DNA of 64,000 bases from Criibacterium bergeronii (GCF_001693775.2 NZ_MBEW02000004.1:1-64000), one strand, 5' to 3'; positions 7,827 through 17,024 are shown, numbered from the stretch's first letter. The notes: generated by a model not told the origin, from the sequence alone. Program-made: numbers and translations.

Positions 7827-8664
7827 TTAATAACCCCTTTTCCATAAGAGCTTGTTCAAGTTTTTTAACTGTTTCGTCCATTATTTTTTTGCCCTCATCG
7901 CTTAGTCTGACGTGATGATTGTCAAGCATATTTGCGATGTAGTCAACCTTTGCTCCTTTTATAGTATCAAGTATTATGCAAACCGGTTTGTCTGAGTTTT
8001 GTTTTTCGCATAATGCTTTTTTTATTTGCTCAACGTCATTTCCGTTTACTTTGCAGGTGTCAAAGCCAAAAGCTTTAAACTTTTCTTCCAAATCAAGCAT
8101 ATCACATATATCTTTAGTATAGCCGTCCAATTGTTTTTTGTTATCGTCAACAAAAACTGTCACATTATTTAATTTTTGATGAGACGCAAACATAAATGCC
8201 TCCCAGCACTGCCCTTCGTTTAGCTCTCCATCTCCTACTACTATATAAACTTTATTTTGCATATTTTTTGATTTTAAGTAATAGGCTACTCCCATGGCAA
8301 CAGACACGCCTTGACCTAATGAGCCTGTAGTCATGTCAACGCCTTTTACCTTGTTTCTATCAGGATGTGAGGGCAGGTTTGTGCCGTTGGCATTTAGAGT
8401 CATCAATTCTTCTTTATCAAAAAATCCGGATAATGCCAATGTAGCATAGTAAGAAGGACCAGCGTGTCCTTTTGATAAGATAAAATAATCTCTGTCTGTA
8501 CTATGTGGATTTTTAGGGTCGAATTTCATTACTTCACCATAAAGCACTGCTAATACCTCAACTATGGATAATGCTCCGCCGTAATGCCCATAGCCTAGGT
8601 TGCCAAGCTCCTTTAAGGTATAATATCTTATTAAATCAGCAAAATCGCTTAATTCTTTTTTCAT
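7819..8664 (-). CDS. Transketolase, N-terminal (thiamine diphosphate-binding) subunit
   Basis: A 281-residue transketolase half carrying the thiamine diphosphate motif: GDGELNEGQCWEA about 30 bases' worth of residues before VDDNKKQLDG. HYGGALSIVE and SKGHAGPSYYATLA near the N-terminus provide cofactor and phosphate contacts, and GSLGQGVSVAMG is also typical. The ATG follows a GGAG 12 bases upstream. It lies 14 bases after the pentulose kinase gene and overlaps the C-terminal subunit gene, so both halves are made together. Split transketolases are common in Clostridia and Archaea; this pair is probably dedicated to the sugar brought in by this operon. Confidence 0.9.
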   Translation of the reverse strand: MKKELSDFADLIRYYTLKELGNLGYGHYGGALSIVEVLAVLYGEVMKFDPKNPHSTDRDYFILSKGHAGPSYYATLALSGFFDKEELMTLNANGTNLPSHPDRNKVKGVDMTTGSLGQGVSVAMGVAYYLKSKNMQNKVYIVVGDGELNEGQCWEAFMFASHQKLNNVTVFVDDNKKQLDGYTKDICDMLDLEEKFKAFGFDTCKVNGNDVEQIKKALCEKQNSDKPVCIILDTIKGAKVDYIANMLDNHHVRLSDEGKKIMDETVKKLEQALMEKGLLND

Positions 8665-8678
8665 CGTTGTTCTCCAAT

Positions 8679-10169
8679 TTAGATTTGTAATTTTGGAAAA
8701 ATATCCTTGTTTGTTTCATATACTTTTTTAAATAGGTTCACATTTTCTTCGTAATATTCAGCATTTTCTTTGATTGGATATACGGGAGAGTCATTGAGCT
8801 TGATTAACACCTCGCAAGCTTGTTTTATTGATGAGAAATATCCTTTGCCATATGCACCCATAATTGCAGCACCAAGACAAGCTTGTTCCGATACGTTTGT
8901 GGTGTATACAGGTAGATTAAGCATATCTGCTTGGATTTGTTTCCACGTCACTCCCCTAGAGCCGCCCCCTGAAGAAATGATTTTTTTGCAGCCTATATTC
9001 ATTTCTTTGAAAATTTCCATGGAAAGTTTTAGATTATATATAATCCCTTCCATTACTGCTCTAATCATGTCATTTTTTGAGTGTTTCATACTAAAGCCTA
9101 TAAACATAGCTCTAGCTGATGGGTTTACAAATGGGGTTCTTTCTCCTGCTAGGTACGGTAGACAAATTAAACCTTGAGAGCCCACTTTTGACAAGCCTGA
9201 GAGTTTATCCATTTGTTCATACGATAAACTGTTGTCTAGGATATTTTCTTTTAACCACTTTAAAACATTTCCACCATTTAGTGTGCCCGACTGCATATAC
9301 CACAAGTCTTTTTCAACGTAGCACCAAGTCTGAAGGACCATATTTTTGTCTACTATGGGCTTTTTTAATGCTGTGGCTAGTTGAGAGGCTGTACCGATGT
9401 TGCAGGTAAAAATATATTCATCAATAATACCGTTTCCAAGTAGCTGCATTGCAGAGTCTCCGCCTCCAGCAGCAATGTAGACATTTTGTTTTAATTTGAG
9501 CTTATCTGCCAGCTCTTTTTTAAGATTACCGGCATTTTCATAAGGTCTTATTACTTTTGGCATTATTTTTTTTGGAAACTCCAATAGGTCAAGTAATGTT
9601 TCACTCCACACTCTATCTTTTATTGAATAGCATAATGTGGCGGATGCGTCAGTTTCATCAGCTAGGGTTTCGCCAGTGAGGTAATATCTTATATAGTCTT
9701 TTGGACTGATTACTTTGTTAATTTTATCAAAATTTTCTTTTTCATTTTCTTTCATCCAAAGTAGTGAGCAAACCAACATTCCTGCTGCTGGTTTGTTTAG
9801 CAGCTCTTGATATAAATCATTTACTCTAGCGATTTTTTGTATAAATAGACATTCTTGCTTGGTTCTTTGGTCCATCCAAATAATTGCAGGTCTTATTACA
9901 TCTCCCTTTTCATCTAGGGGTACTAGACCGTGCATTTGACCGGAAAAGCCTATAGAGATAATTTCGTTTATATTACATTTTTTTGATATGTCAAATAGAG
10001 CATCTTCAAGGGCGTTGCACCAATCCTTCGGGTCTTGCTCGGCATATCCTATTTTTTCTATATTAACTTTATATTGTCTGTTAGCGACAGCTATTGTATC
10101 GCCTAGTTCATTTACAACAAGAACCTTTAGTGACGATGTGCCTAAATCTATTCCTGCAAAAAGTGGCAT
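8679..10169 (-). CDS. FGGY family pentulose kinase (xylulokinase-like)
   Basis: A 496-residue sugar kinase of the FGGY family, normal length for XylB. The ATP-binding start is AGIDLGTSSLKV (5-16). SGQMHG (76-81) and RPAIIWMDQRT (93-103) are the substrate-side motifs shared with xylulokinase. GGGDS supplies the likely catalytic Asp238; LPYLAGERTP and SSGGGSRG are the later signatures. It phosphorylates a ketose, best guess D-xylulose to xylulose 5-phosphate. No isomerase gene is in the operon, so the imported sugar could itself be a ketopentose, or another substrate such as apulose. ATG follows AAAGGGGA; the gene starts two bases after the VOC gene. Confidence 0.88.
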   Translation of the reverse strand: MPLFAGIDLGTSSLKVLVVNELGDTIAVANRQYKVNIEKIGYAEQDPKDWCNALEDALFDISKKCNINEIISIGFSGQMHGLVPLDEKGDVIRPAIIWMDQRTKQECLFIQKIARVNDLYQELLNKPAAGMLVCSLLWMKENEKENFDKINKVISPKDYIRYYLTGETLADETDASATLCYSIKDRVWSETLLDLLEFPKKIMPKVIRPYENAGNLKKELADKLKLKQNVYIAAGGGDSAMQLLGNGIIDEYIFTCNIGTASQLATALKKPIVDKNMVLQTWCYVEKDLWYMQSGTLNGGNVLKWLKENILDNSLSYEQMDKLSGLSKVGSQGLICLPYLAGERTPFVNPSARAMFIGFSMKHSKNDMIRAVMEGIIYNLKLSMEIFKEMNIGCKKIISSGGGSRGVTWKQIQADMLNLPVYTTNVSEQACLGAAIMGAYGKGYFSSIKQACEVLIKLNDSPVYPIKENAEYYEENVNLFKKVYETNKDIFPKLQI

Positions 10170-10171
10170 AG

Positions 10172-10576
10172 TTATTTCCCCTTTAAAGTCTTACTAAAAA
10201 ATTCTATTTCTACAAGATTAGGGTCTTGTATAAGCATAGTATAGTATCCTAATTTTTTTACAAAAGAAGGTTGTTTGATTATGCTAATATCATTTTCAGT
10301 CAATTTTGATGTTAATTCATACATATTATCTGTCTCAAAACATATATGTCTATATGCTCCAACTTGTTGGTGTTGGTTGGCAAAAGCTATTTTATGTTGA
10401 TACTCAATAAGCTCTAGTCTTATACCATTTCCCAAGTCGAAGTAAAATAGCTTGTGGTCATCCATGTCAATGAAGTCAAGCTTAGGCAGACCTAATATTT
10501 TTTCATAAAACCACAGGCTTTTTTCTATGTCTACCGTATTAATTGTAATGTGATTAATTGATTTTATATAATTCAT
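10172..10576 (-). CDS. VOC family protein (glyoxalase I-like)
   Basis: A 134-residue single vicinal-oxygen-chelate domain with two beta-alpha-beta-beta-beta repeats. The likely metal ligands sit at the expected places: His in NHIT, Glu in LELIEY, His in YRHICFET and Glu in VEIEFF. These proteins include glyoxalase I, epimerases and dioxygenases. It lies inside the sugar operon between permease and kinase, so it may isomerise or epimerise the sugar or detoxify a keto intermediate; the sequence does not decide. Its place where an isomerase would be expected is worth noting. Confidence 0.8.
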   Translation of the reverse strand: MNYIKSINHITINTVDIEKSLWFYEKILGLPKLDFIDMDDHKLFYFDLGNGIRLELIEYQHKIAFANQHQQVGAYRHICFETDNMYELTSKLTENDISIIKQPSFVKKLGYYTMLIQDPNLVEIEFFSKTLKGK

Positions 10577-10583
10577 ATTGTGC

Positions 10584-11546
10584 CTACTTGACTATAATAT
10601 CTGTATTAATTTTATCAGAGCTCATGAATATAGCTATTATAACTAAGCTGCCAAAGACGATTTGCTGCCAAAATGCACCGACACCAATTACGTTTAATCC
10701 GCTTTGTATTACTATAACTAACAAAACACCTATTAAAGATTTTAATACGCTGCCTGAGCCTCCGGCAAGTGATGTGCCACCAAGTGCGACAGCTGCTATA
10801 CAAAGTAGACCTAGTGGGTCACCTATAGCTGGCAGACTACTTCTCAGTTTAACTGCATAGAAAAATCCTGATAATGCACTTAAAACACCACAAATAACAA
10901 AAGCGTACAATTTTGCCTTTTCTATTTTTAATCCCATCATTTTGGCAGCGGGTTCATTTGCACCGCAGGCAAAAATACTTCTTCCAAGCACTGTTCTTTT
11001 TTCAATGAAATAACATATAAGAAGTATTATTATGGCTATTATAAAATATATTGGGATTACTCCTAATTTAAATTTTGACCAAGCTAAAACTCCCCATTGT
11101 TTAATAGGTATACCTTTAGGTCTACCGCCGGAAAGAATAAGTGCAAAGCACTTAAATATAGCTGAAGTACAAAGTGTGGCAATAAATGAAGGCACTTTTA
11201 GTTTTGTAAATACAAGTCCGTTTACTAATCCGGCAAAAAGACCAAAAGCCACGACTGGGATTAAAACCATAAGCCCATAGTCGCCTATGTATAATCCTGT
11301 AATTACACAAGTACAAGTACAAATAGAGCCTGTCGATAAGTCTATAGAGCCTAAAAGAAGTACAAAAGTTATACCAATAGCCATTAGCAGCAATGGAGCA
11401 GTATCGGTAAGTATATTTGTTATGTTATTCATTGCTAAAAAATTAGGATTTAAAAACAAGAATACAATTATTAATACGATTAAGCTAACTATATTTAGAT
11501 ATTTATTTACACTTCCAAATTTATTTTTTAAGTCATTTGTATTCAT
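10584..11546 (-). CDS. Sugar ABC transporter permease, RbsC/XylH type (second permease)
   Basis: A 320-residue membrane protein of the ribose/xylose importer permease family (BPD_transp_2), with about nine to ten helices and the motifs GSIDLSTGS and LGGTSLAGGSGSVLKSLIG. I start at ATG 11546, which has GGAGGTGAAAG just upstream; an in-frame ATG at 11570 would overlap the ATPase gene. It follows the ATPase stop by eleven bases. With the other permease (13094-14125) it probably forms a heterodimeric channel, unlike the homodimer of the ribose system. Confidence 0.9.
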   Translation of the reverse strand: MNTNDLKNKFGSVNKYLNIVSLIVLIIVFLFLNPNFLAMNNITNILTDTAPLLLMAIGITFVLLLGSIDLSTGSICTCTCVITGLYIGDYGLMVLIPVVAFGLFAGLVNGLVFTKLKVPSFIATLCTSAIFKCFALILSGGRPKGIPIKQWGVLAWSKFKLGVIPIYFIIAIIILLICYFIEKRTVLGRSIFACGANEPAAKMMGLKIEKAKLYAFVICGVLSALSGFFYAVKLRSSLPAIGDPLGLLCIAAVALGGTSLAGGSGSVLKSLIGVLLVIVIQSGLNVIGVGAFWQQIVFGSLVIIAIFMSSDKINTDIIVK

Positions 11547-11557
11547 ACTTTCACCTC

Positions 11558-13084
11558 CTATAGCATACATTTAACAATATCTACTTGGTCAGGCTTATTA
11601 TCGGCGGAGCAATCAAATACACCACTAATAAGACCATCTTTAAGAGCAATTATTTTGCTTGAAATGCCGATGCTTTCGTCCAATGTATCACCTAGTAAAA
11701 TTACTGCCATACCTTTATTGGTGATAGTTCTAATAAGGTCATATATTTCTTCTTTTGAGCCGATATCCACACCACGGGTAGGGTGGTTAAGTATTAGTAT
11801 CTCTGCCTCTGAATTGATAGCTCTTGCAAATACAACCTTTTGAGCATTTCCACCGCTAAGATGGAGCATCATTTCATTTGCACCGTTTGTTTTAATTGCT
11901 AGAGTATCAATCCATTTTTTAGCAACTTCATCTTGAGAGGATTTTGGTAAAATTCCAAATTTTGATATTTTGTTTAAGCTTGACAGCATCATGTTTTCTT
12001 TTACACAAAGAGTGCCTATCATACCCTGAGTTCTTCTTTCCTTTGGAATAGATAGGATGCCATTATTTAATGCGATTGACTGATTTTTTATATTGATATT
12101 TTGACCTTTTACAAATATTTCTCCGCTAGTGGCATGGTCTTCACCTACTAAGATGTCACACAGCTCCTCTTTTCCTGAGCCTTCTACTCCACATATTCCC
12201 AGCACTTCACCTGCGTGAAGAGAAAATGATATATCTTTAAATACTCCAAACTTGGCTAAATTTTCTACTTTTAATAATTCCTTATCCATATCAGGTACAG
12301 TCTGTTTGTTAACTTTGTAGTATTCTCCTGTGGTGTTTCTGCCTACCATTTTTTCGTATAGTATAGCTTCATTTGCATCCTTTTTTTCCATCATGCCAAC
12401 TTGTTTTCCATCTTTGAAAATATAAATTCTGTCGGAGATTTCCATTACTTCGTCCAGTCTGTGAGATACAAATACCACTGAATTACCTTGAGATACAATT
12501 TTTCTTATTTGCTCAAAGAGCTGCTTTATTTCCGCATCGTTTAATACTGAGGTTGGTTCGTCCAACAAGATAATTGACTTTCCGGGAGATTTTGATACAA
12601 TATTGAATATTTTTGCAATCTCAACCATTTGTCTAGCAGCAAAGCTTAAATTCATGACCAGTTCGCTTGGTTTAATATTATTTATACCAATCTCTTCTAA
12701 GACAGCCTTTGCATCATGCTCCATTTTTGACCAATTTACTATGCCAATGTGTCTATATTGGTATTCTTTTCCTAAGAAAATATTTTGTGCGACGGTAAGA
12801 TTTCTTATCAAGGATTGCTCCTGAAAAACCATACCGATACCCATATTGTTTGCTATGACAGGACTGCCCCCTATGTATTGCTGAGAATTTATATACATAT
12901 TGCCGGCACTGGCACGTTCCACACCTGATATTATCTTTAGCAAGGTAGATTTACCAGCTCCATTTTCGCCAATAAGTCCAATTATTTCTCCGGGATATAT
13001 TTGCATATCAATGTCTTGTAAAACTGTATTAGTTCCATAGGTTTTGCCTATACCCTTTGTTTCAAACAAAACTTGCTTTTCCAT
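11558..13084 (-). CDS. Sugar ABC transporter ATP-binding protein, RbsA/XylG type (twin NBD)
   Basis: A 508-residue protein with two nucleotide-binding domains, as in RbsA, MglA and XylG. The first has Walker A GENGAGKST and Walker B ILLDEPTSVL with signature LSFAARQ. The second has an altered Walker A GVEGSGKEE, signature LSGGNAQK, and Walker B ILILNHPTRGVD. The degenerate second site is normal for this family. It energises uptake through the two permeases. ATG follows AAGGGGG; the gene is 9 bases after the first permease gene and 11 bases before the second. Confidence 0.93.
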   Translation of the reverse strand: MEKQVLFETKGIGKTYGTNTVLQDIDMQIYPGEIIGLIGENGAGKSTLLKIISGVERASAGNMYINSQQYIGGSPVIANNMGIGMVFQEQSLIRNLTVAQNIFLGKEYQYRHIGIVNWSKMEHDAKAVLEEIGINNIKPSELVMNLSFAARQMVEIAKIFNIVSKSPGKSIILLDEPTSVLNDAEIKQLFEQIRKIVSQGNSVVFVSHRLDEVMEISDRIYIFKDGKQVGMMEKKDANEAILYEKMVGRNTTGEYYKVNKQTVPDMDKELLKVENLAKFGVFKDISFSLHAGEVLGICGVEGSGKEELCDILVGEDHATSGEIFVKGQNINIKNQSIALNNGILSIPKERRTQGMIGTLCVKENMMLSSLNKISKFGILPKSSQDEVAKKWIDTLAIKTNGANEMMLHLSGGNAQKVVFARAINSEAEILILNHPTRGVDIGSKEEIYDLIRTITNKGMAVILLGDTLDESIGISSKIIALKDGLISGVFDCSADNKPDQVDIVKCML

Positions 13085-13093
13085 ATATCCCCC

Positions 13094-14125
13094 TTACTTA
13101 ACTATGAACTTACTATCTCTTGAAATGGAAAGAGATACAGCAATTATAATGATTACACCTTTTACAGCCTCTTGTATAAAAGGATTAACTCCGATTAATA
13201 TCATACAGTTTTGTATTACAGTGATGCTCAGCACCCCTACTAATGATTGGAACATACCGCCTTTGCCGCCGGATAGTGCTGCACCACCTACAACTAAGGC
13301 TGTGATAGTAGTAAATAAATTGTTTACTCCTATGCTAAACTCACCTCTTTGAAGTCTTATTGCTCCAAATATACCTGCAACGGATGCACAAAGAGCACAC
13401 CAAGCAAATATCTTTATTTTTACCTTATCTATATTAATTCCATTTGCTCTAACTATTGACTCGTTATCACCTATTGCGTATACTGACGCACCAAAGGCAG
13501 TATATTTTTGCAAAAATACTCCAATAGCAAACACTACAAAGGCTATCCATGTAAGATATGGGATACCTAGCAAGCTACCGCTGGATAGCTTAGCAAACAT
13601 TGGGTCGGTGATAGTAGCAGGCTTGCCCATATAAGACATTATTGCAAAACCTGTTGCAACACTACCCATACCAAAAGTTACAATAAATGAAGGAATTCTC
13701 ATTTTAACGTGTAAAAAACCAGTAAGAGCACCGATTGACGCTCCTAATAAAAGAATAATTATAAAAGCTAAAATACCAAAATTATTTCCATTTTTATTGT
13801 TGAGTACCAATAAACTTACTACAGAACCGGCAAGACCCATCACACCCTCTAAGGATAAGTCTATACATCCAATCAATATTACAAAGGTTAAACCGGTCGC
13901 TAACACAAGAGGAATTGAAATTTGATTTAAAAGATTTACAACATTAGTTAATGAAAAAAATCCTTTTACAAATATAGAGGCTAAAACTATAATCGTAGCA
14001 AGTACAATTAAAGGAGCAGCTTTGGATAGCTTATCCTTTTTTTGCTGGCTCTTTATTTTCTCAGCAAACTCTTCAGCTATACTAAGATTTGAATTATTCT
14101 GTTTGTTAGTCTTTAGAGTATCCAT
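13094..14125 (-). CDS. Sugar ABC transporter permease, RbsC/XylH type (first permease)
   Basis: A 343-residue permease of the ribose/xylose family. After a hydrophilic, Asn/Gln/Lys-rich N-terminus of about 38 residues come nine to ten membrane segments with GCIDLSLEGVMG, YAIGDNESIVRANGI and VGGAALSGGKGGMFQSLVG. It pairs with the second permease. It is separated from the binding-protein gene by a 70-base gap that holds a transcription-terminator hairpin, so it and the genes after it should be expressed below the binding protein. Confidence 0.9.
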   Translation of the reverse strand: MDTLKTNKQNNSNLSIAEEFAEKIKSQQKKDKLSKAAPLIVLATIIVLASIFVKGFFSLTNVVNLLNQISIPLVLATGLTFVILIGCIDLSLEGVMGLAGSVVSLLVLNNKNGNNFGILAFIIILLLGASIGALTGFLHVKMRIPSFIVTFGMGSVATGFAIMSYMGKPATITDPMFAKLSSGSLLGIPYLTWIAFVVFAIGVFLQKYTAFGASVYAIGDNESIVRANGINIDKVKIKIFAWCALCASVAGIFGAIRLQRGEFSIGVNNLFTTITALVVGGAALSGGKGGMFQSLVGVLSITVIQNCMILIGVNPFIQEAVKGVIIIIAVSLSISRDSKFIVK

Positions 14126-14149
14126 TTGTATTTGCCCTTTCTATTTATA

Positions 14150-14177
14150 AAAAATCCGCTATAAATAGCGGATTTTT
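14150..14177 (-). terminator. Intercistronic attenuator after the sugar-binding protein gene
   Basis: AAAAAATCCGCTA and TAGCGGATTTTTT form a perfect 12-13 bp stem with a four-base loop and a T run on the minus strand. Its position between the binding-protein gene and the permease gene suggests partial termination, giving more binding protein than channel. Confidence 0.82.
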
Positions 14178-14195
14178 TATAATAATTGTAAATTA

Positions 14196-15311
14196 CTATT
14201 TTATCTCCATAGGTCTTGCTACTACAAAGTCTAGGTCGTTAAAGTCGTAAGTTGGAGTGCTATCCACGAATGTAGATTTGAAATCTTTTAAATTTGTAGC
14301 ATCTACGAAACTGCCATCTGTGTAGAATGCTCTAGTTTTTAATTCATCAACTTTAATTTTTCCAGCGTATGCTTGATATGCAAAAGACGCACCATATCCA
14401 CCTTGTAGGTATCCATTGTTAGCAACTGTGCATACTATGTCTCCTGCCTCAATAGCATCTAATGCAGCTGAAACACCATCAACACCGCAAAGTTTAACTT
14501 TTCCGTTTAGACCCTTTGCCTTTAATGCTTGTAATGCACCTATAGCCATGTCATCATTTGCACACCAAATACCATCGATGTCTTCGCCATATTTTGCAAG
14601 CCAAGTTTCCGTTGTTTTAAGAGCCTCTTGAGAACTCCAGTTAGCAACCTGTGTGTCTAATAATTCAATGTCAGGATATTCTGCAAGAGCTTTGTTAAGA
14701 CCTTCATATCTTTCTACTGCGGAGTCGTTTCCTAATTGACCTTGTAGAGCTAATATTTTACCCTTACCTTTTGTTTCAAAAGTATCGAAGATTGCTTTTG
14801 CAATATCATAACCTTGAGCAACACCGTCAACTGATTGGTGAGCTACATAATATTTGTAATCTGCTGGATTAAGACCTTCTGCTAAATGCCATACACTTGT
14901 CCAATAAACTCCTGCTTCTTCGCAAACTTCTGCGATAGCTGCGGTATTTGGAGCATTACTTGGGTCTACATAGAATATACAGTTTTTACCATGGCTGGCT
15001 ATGAAAGCTTTAATACCATTTAATTGTTTTTCGTCATCACCATCGCAAGTTAATACTTCTACCTCCGCTGTGCCTTCAGGTAATGTTTTTGCAAACATTT
15101 TTACACCTTCAGCCTCTTGGTTCCAGTATTCGTTGTCTGTGGAGTGAATACAAGCAGCTATGTATAATTTGTCTTTGCTAGCTGTATCTTCTGTCTTTGT
15201 TTCTTCTTTTGCAGCATCTTTTGTTTCAGTCTTAGCCGGAGCTTGACCGCCACATGCAGCAAGAGTTGCCATCATTACAATGGCTACCATAATGCCTAAA
15301 AATTTTCTCAT
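14196..15311 (-). CDS. Sugar ABC transporter substrate-binding lipoprotein (RbsB-like, Peripla_BP_4)
   Basis: A 371-residue secreted lipoprotein. Residues 1-20 form a signal peptide ending in the lipobox LAAC, followed by an Ala/Glu/Lys/Thr-rich linker to about residue 45. The rest is a periplasmic binding protein-like fold of the ribose/galactose class: ACIHSTDNEYWNQEAEGVKMFAK, IDGIWCANDDMAIGALQALK and GVDGVSAALDAIEAGDI. It captures the sugar outside the membrane for the two-permease importer. It is the first gene of the operon, with TACTATG preceded by GGAGGG. The substrate is unknown; pentose or pentose-like fits the downstream enzymes. Confidence 0.92.
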   Translation of the reverse strand: MRKFLGIMVAIVMMATLAACGGQAPAKTETKDAAKEETKTEDTASKDKLYIAACIHSTDNEYWNQEAEGVKMFAKTLPEGTAEVEVLTCDGDDEKQLNGIKAFIASHGKNCIFYVDPSNAPNTAAIAEVCEEAGVYWTSVWHLAEGLNPADYKYYVAHQSVDGVAQGYDIAKAIFDTFETKGKGKILALQGQLGNDSAVERYEGLNKALAEYPDIELLDTQVANWSSQEALKTTETWLAKYGEDIDGIWCANDDMAIGALQALKAKGLNGKVKLCGVDGVSAALDAIEAGDIVCTVANNGYLQGGYGASFAYQAYAGKIKVDELKTRAFYTDGSFVDATNLKDFKSTFVDSTPTYDFNDLDFVVARPMEIK

Positions 15312-15342
15312 AGTACCCTCCTATAAAATTAATCTTTCTTAG

Positions 15343-15392
15343 TAATTCATTCTTGAATTATATAATCAATTAATTCATTGAATGAATTAATT
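15343..15392. promoter_or_regulatory. Two palindromic operators in the sugar operon leader (probable ROK repressor sites)
   Basis: A perfect 25-bp palindrome (15368-15392, centre 15380) with half-site AATTAATTCATT is followed toward the gene by a shorter copy (15343-15360) with TAATTCA/TGAATTA arms. Both lie just downstream of the minus-strand promoter at 15401-15428, where a bound repressor would block clearance. The divergent ROK protein is the natural candidate. Confidence 0.8.
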
Positions 15393-15400
15393 ATATTTAA

Positions 15401-15428
15401 ATTATACTCTGTCTTTTTATATTGTCAA
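15401..15428 (-). promoter_or_regulatory. Promoter of the sugar operon
   Basis: On the minus strand a consensus TTGACA (15423-15428) and a consensus TATAAT (15401-15406) are separated by 16 bases. Its near-ideal hexamers fit a strong promoter that needs repression. Confidence 0.85.
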
Positions 15429-15555
15429 TCGTTTTCTGCAAAGCTTATAAAATTTTTTAATCATTAATGTAAAATTTATAAAGCAAATCTGCTACAAATA
15501 AGCAAATAGTGTATTATTTATGATAATAACACAGTTTTTATGTACTTTTTTAAAC

Positions 15556-15585
15556 TTGTAACGGATATGCTTTTTATGATATAAT
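15556..15585 (+). promoter_or_regulatory. Promoter of the ROK regulator gene
   Basis: TTGTAA (15556-15561) and TATAAT (15580-15585) with an 18-base spacer lie about 40 bases before the start codon. No copy of the operator palindrome overlaps it, so strong autoregulation is not evident. Confidence 0.6.
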
Positions 15586-15627
15586 TTTTTAAAAATATGC
15601 GTATGACTTAACAAAGGGGGTGATTAT

Positions 15628-16818
15628 TTGGACTACAAAAGAGGAAAAAACATATTTGATTTGCAATCTATGAACCGCTCATTAATATTAAATATAATTC
15701 GAAAATACCAAAATGTAAGTAGGGCACAAATTGCAAAAAAAACCGGGCTAAAACCATCTACAGTTACGAATATTGTCAATGATTTAATAGAAGATACTTT
15801 GGTTGTTGAAAAAGGGTATGTAGACAATGGCGTTGGGAGAAAGTCTATACAGTTGTCACTAAACACACAATTATATAGAATATTGGCGGTAAGGCTTACT
15901 AGGCATCATATACTATTTGGAATATTCGACCTTAATTTGAACGATTATGAAATCATAAAATATAGGATAGACTTGGACAACGACCCCTTCGCTATTTTAG
16001 AAGAATTGAAATTAAAAATTAAAGCTACTTTTGAAAAATATCAAAATTATAAATATATAGGTATAGGAGTGTCTGTGCCCGGACCATTTATAAAGGGTGA
16101 AAAAAATCTTATATATTTGTCAAATTTTTCTAAATGGAGAGAAATTGACATACAAGAGTATTTGCGGAAATGTTTTAATTTGCCGGTGAGAATGGTTCAC
16201 GATGCAAAGGCTGGAGCATTATGCGAATGGTGGCTGGATACACCGTTTTTGGACAAGGGTAGTTTAATTTATTTAGCAGCAGGGCAAGGTATAGGTGCAG
16301 GACTGATAGTAGATGGAGAAGTGCTCAACGGAAGTCTGGGAATATTAGGGGAGATAGGGCATACTTCAATAAACTTTGATGGTAAAAAATGTAAGTGCGG
16401 TAATGTGGGCTGTTTAGAAACTTATGCGTCAACTATAGCTATTTTAGATAGAAAAGATGAGCTATTAAAAAACGGCAAATACAAAAATACACCTCTTACA
16501 TTAAATTCAAATATAGATGATTATTTTAATGCTTTACTTTCAAAAGATAGATTGGCTGAGCGTATATTTAAAGAGGCTGTAGGCTATCTTGCTGTTGGCA
16601 TAGTAAACATAATCAATTCATACAATCCGGATATAATTATTATAGGTGATGAATATTCTAAAGCCGGAGACAAATTGCTGAAACTGTTGTCACCTTTAAT
16701 CAAGGATAGAGTCATACAGGAGGTGTTTGAAAAAACTCAGATTAGAATAAGTAAATTCAAGATGGATTCAGCATTAATTGGTGCAGCTGCATATTTTTTG
16801 GATAATACGGAGAATTGA
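15628..16818 (+). CDS. ROK family transcriptional repressor (NagC/XylR type)
   Basis: A 396-residue repressor. An N-terminal winged helix (about 18-62) with SRAQIAKKTGLKPSTVTNIV is followed by a ROK sugar-kinase-like domain. The glycine-rich sugar and ATP region is GIGVSVPGP and GQGIGAGLIVDG, and the zinc site is formed by His245 in GEIGHTS and Cys255, 257 and 262 in CKCGNVGCLE. Such proteins bind palindromes and release DNA when their sugar is bound. It starts at TTG 15628 behind AAAGGGGGTG. It is divergent from the sugar operon and probably acts at the palindromes at 15343-15392. Confidence 0.92.
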   Translation: MDYKRGKNIFDLQSMNRSLILNIIRKYQNVSRAQIAKKTGLKPSTVTNIVNDLIEDTLVVEKGYVDNGVGRKSIQLSLNTQLYRILAVRLTRHHILFGIFDLNLNDYEIIKYRIDLDNDPFAILEELKLKIKATFEKYQNYKYIGIGVSVPGPFIKGEKNLIYLSNFSKWREIDIQEYLRKCFNLPVRMVHDAKAGALCEWWLDTPFLDKGSLIYLAAGQGIGAGLIVDGEVLNGSLGILGEIGHTSINFDGKKCKCGNVGCLETYASTIAILDRKDELLKNGKYKNTPLTLNSNIDDYFNALLSKDRLAERIFKEAVGYLAVGIVNIINSYNPDIIIIGDEYSKAGDKLLKLLSPLIKDRVIQEVFEKTQIRISKFKMDSALIGAAAYFLDNTEN

Positions 16819-16980
16819 TTTGATATTTTTATCTAATAAAATGCTTAGTATATTCACATTTCGCTGCACGTTTACTTTGTTTACTCTTATGGCTTTCAAT
16901 CTTCTTTGATGAACACACCTATAGTTATTGATGTTATAATTAGGTGTTAATAATGGCATTTGAATATAGATTGGGAATGT

Positions 16981-17019
16981 AAAAAGCTTTAGCGATTAAA
17001 TTCACTAAAGCTTTTTTAT
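16981..17019 (+). terminator. Terminator after the ROK gene
   Basis: AAAAAGCTTTAG and CTAAAGCTTTTTT form a 12-bp stem with a T run. It lies 160 bases after the ROK stop; the bases between hold only unrecognised short reading frames. Confidence 0.8.
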
Positions 17020-17024
17020 TAAAA

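Noticed and set aside
16774-16959. 61-codon minus-strand ORF after the ROK gene
   Set aside because: No ribosome-binding site, overlaps the ROK 3' end, no recognisable motif; another frame there (KKIESHKSKQSKRAAK) is equally open, so neither is supported.
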